This document shows, in pieces, positions 63,832-64,000 of a stretch of 64,000 nucleotides of DNA. The position numbers were made by a program, and so were the translations under genes. The notes under the pieces were generated by a model, which worked only from the letters and a program-made list of their open reading frames with translations, searched no databases and was not told the DNA's origin. Position 1 is the stretch's first letter; every line of letters starts with the position of its first letter. This DNA comes from Herbaspirillum sp. RV1423 (GTDB lineage: Bacteria; Pseudomonadota; Gammaproteobacteria; Burkholderiales; Burkholderiaceae_D): NCBI RefSeq assembly GCF_000577615.1, contig NZ_CBXX010000025.1, positions 1 to 64,000 on the forward strand, given 5' to 3'.

Positions 63832-64000
63832 GTAAATTTAGTGCACGTCCTGTTGTAATCCTGGATATGCCTATGCCCGCGGACACTGTGCTTCTTAGAC
63901 CAGAACACGTTCTTTTACGTATTCGAATGCAAACGACCATTGACGTGGGGGCGTTATGTTATTTGCAGCGAGAAACAACGAAAGAACAGGGTCCTAGACT
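63828..64000 (+). CDS. Second gene of the integration module (3' part outside the window)
   Basis: An ATG at 63828 overlaps the recombinase stop as ATGA and opens a frame of at least 57 codons to the window end (MSKFSARPVVILDMPMPADT..., then RPEHVLLRIRMQTTID). No domain can be recognised in this short part. The overlap shows that it is translated together with the recombinase, so it is probably a partner needed for integration or excision. Confidence 0.7.
   Translation, partial: MSKFSARPVVILDMPMPADTVLLRPEHVLLRIRMQTTIDVGALCYLQRETTKEQGPR

Larger units (their letters stand above)
62228..64000 (+). mobile_element. Left end of a tyrosine-recombinase mobile element/island in comEC (continues past the window)
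   Basis: From about 62228 the DNA is clearly AT-richer than everything before it, codon use changes (many AAA, GAT, TTT codons) and the comEC frame is broken. The first gene in the new DNA is a tyrosine recombinase in the same direction, with an overlapping second gene after it. The right end, attachment repeats and cargo lie outside the window. The exact left junction is estimated from where comEC homology stops (after ...AATCCGTATG). Confidence 0.85.

Noticed and set aside
1-64000. CRISPR array
   Set aside because: No regularly spaced direct repeats of 25-40 bp with unique spacers were seen; the only dispersed repeat is the two-copy palindromic element.

Overview
The window is a chromosomal piece of a GC-rich betaproteobacterium, most likely of the family Oxalobacteraceae (Herbaspirillum/Collimonas-like). 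This placement is inferred from gene order and protein types (rne-rluC-HAD-Rieske-sppA, prfB-lysS-recJ-lolCD neighbourhood, two tRNAs, betaproteobacterial RNase E); no 16S gene is present, so the genus stays open. Almost everything is core chromosome with high GC wobble, except the last ~1.8 kb, which is clearly AT-richer and foreign.

Layout. 1-9888: 3' part of a giant filamentous-haemagglutinin-like exoprotein. 10409-13832: a small unknown protein, a secreted trypsin-like protease, a TonB-like protein and an HtrA/DegP protease. 13889-20614 (minus): a cysteine/sulfur-amino-acid module (PLP lyase, four-domain rhodanese, cysteine dioxygenase, polar amino-acid ABC importer) with a divergent LysR regulator at 20901. 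21878-27833: rmuC, then the minus-strand set moaA-mobA-moeA plus a coniferyl-aldehyde-dehydrogenase-type enzyme. 28028-34992: rne and, divergently, rluC, a HAD phosphatase, a Rieske protein and a short SppA peptidase. 35292-42006: an alpha/beta hydrolase, an RsmI-like methylase, ppx behind a PHO box, prfC, and a DUF3300 protein. 42218-42454: tRNA-Pro(UGG) and tRNA-Arg(UCU). 42506-54487: an orphan solute-binding protein, a glycine-zipper envelope protein, lysS, prfB with its programmed +1 frameshift, a phoX phosphatase behind PHO-box-like repeats, a lipoprotein, an SfnB/DszC-like flavoprotein, and an overlapping pair of a TAXI-type solute-binding protein and a membrane diguanylate cyclase. 54571-61670: recJ, a conserved protein of unknown function, lolC-lolD, argE and a TatD nuclease.

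61672-64000: comEC begins normally but is cut after about 185 codons, where AT-rich DNA carrying a large tyrosine recombinase gene and an overlapping second gene begins. This is the left end of a mobile element or genomic island integrated in the natural-competence gene comEC, and it runs off the window. It is the most promising place for an undescribed accessory system.

Cross-links: two separate phosphate genes (ppx, phoX) carry matching PHO-box direct repeats, pointing to one PhoB regulon. Two copies of an ~85-bp palindromic intergenic repeat lie in opposite orientation about 14 kb apart. Coordinates of starts were adjusted to ribosome-binding sites, signal peptides and family-typical N-termini where these were visible.
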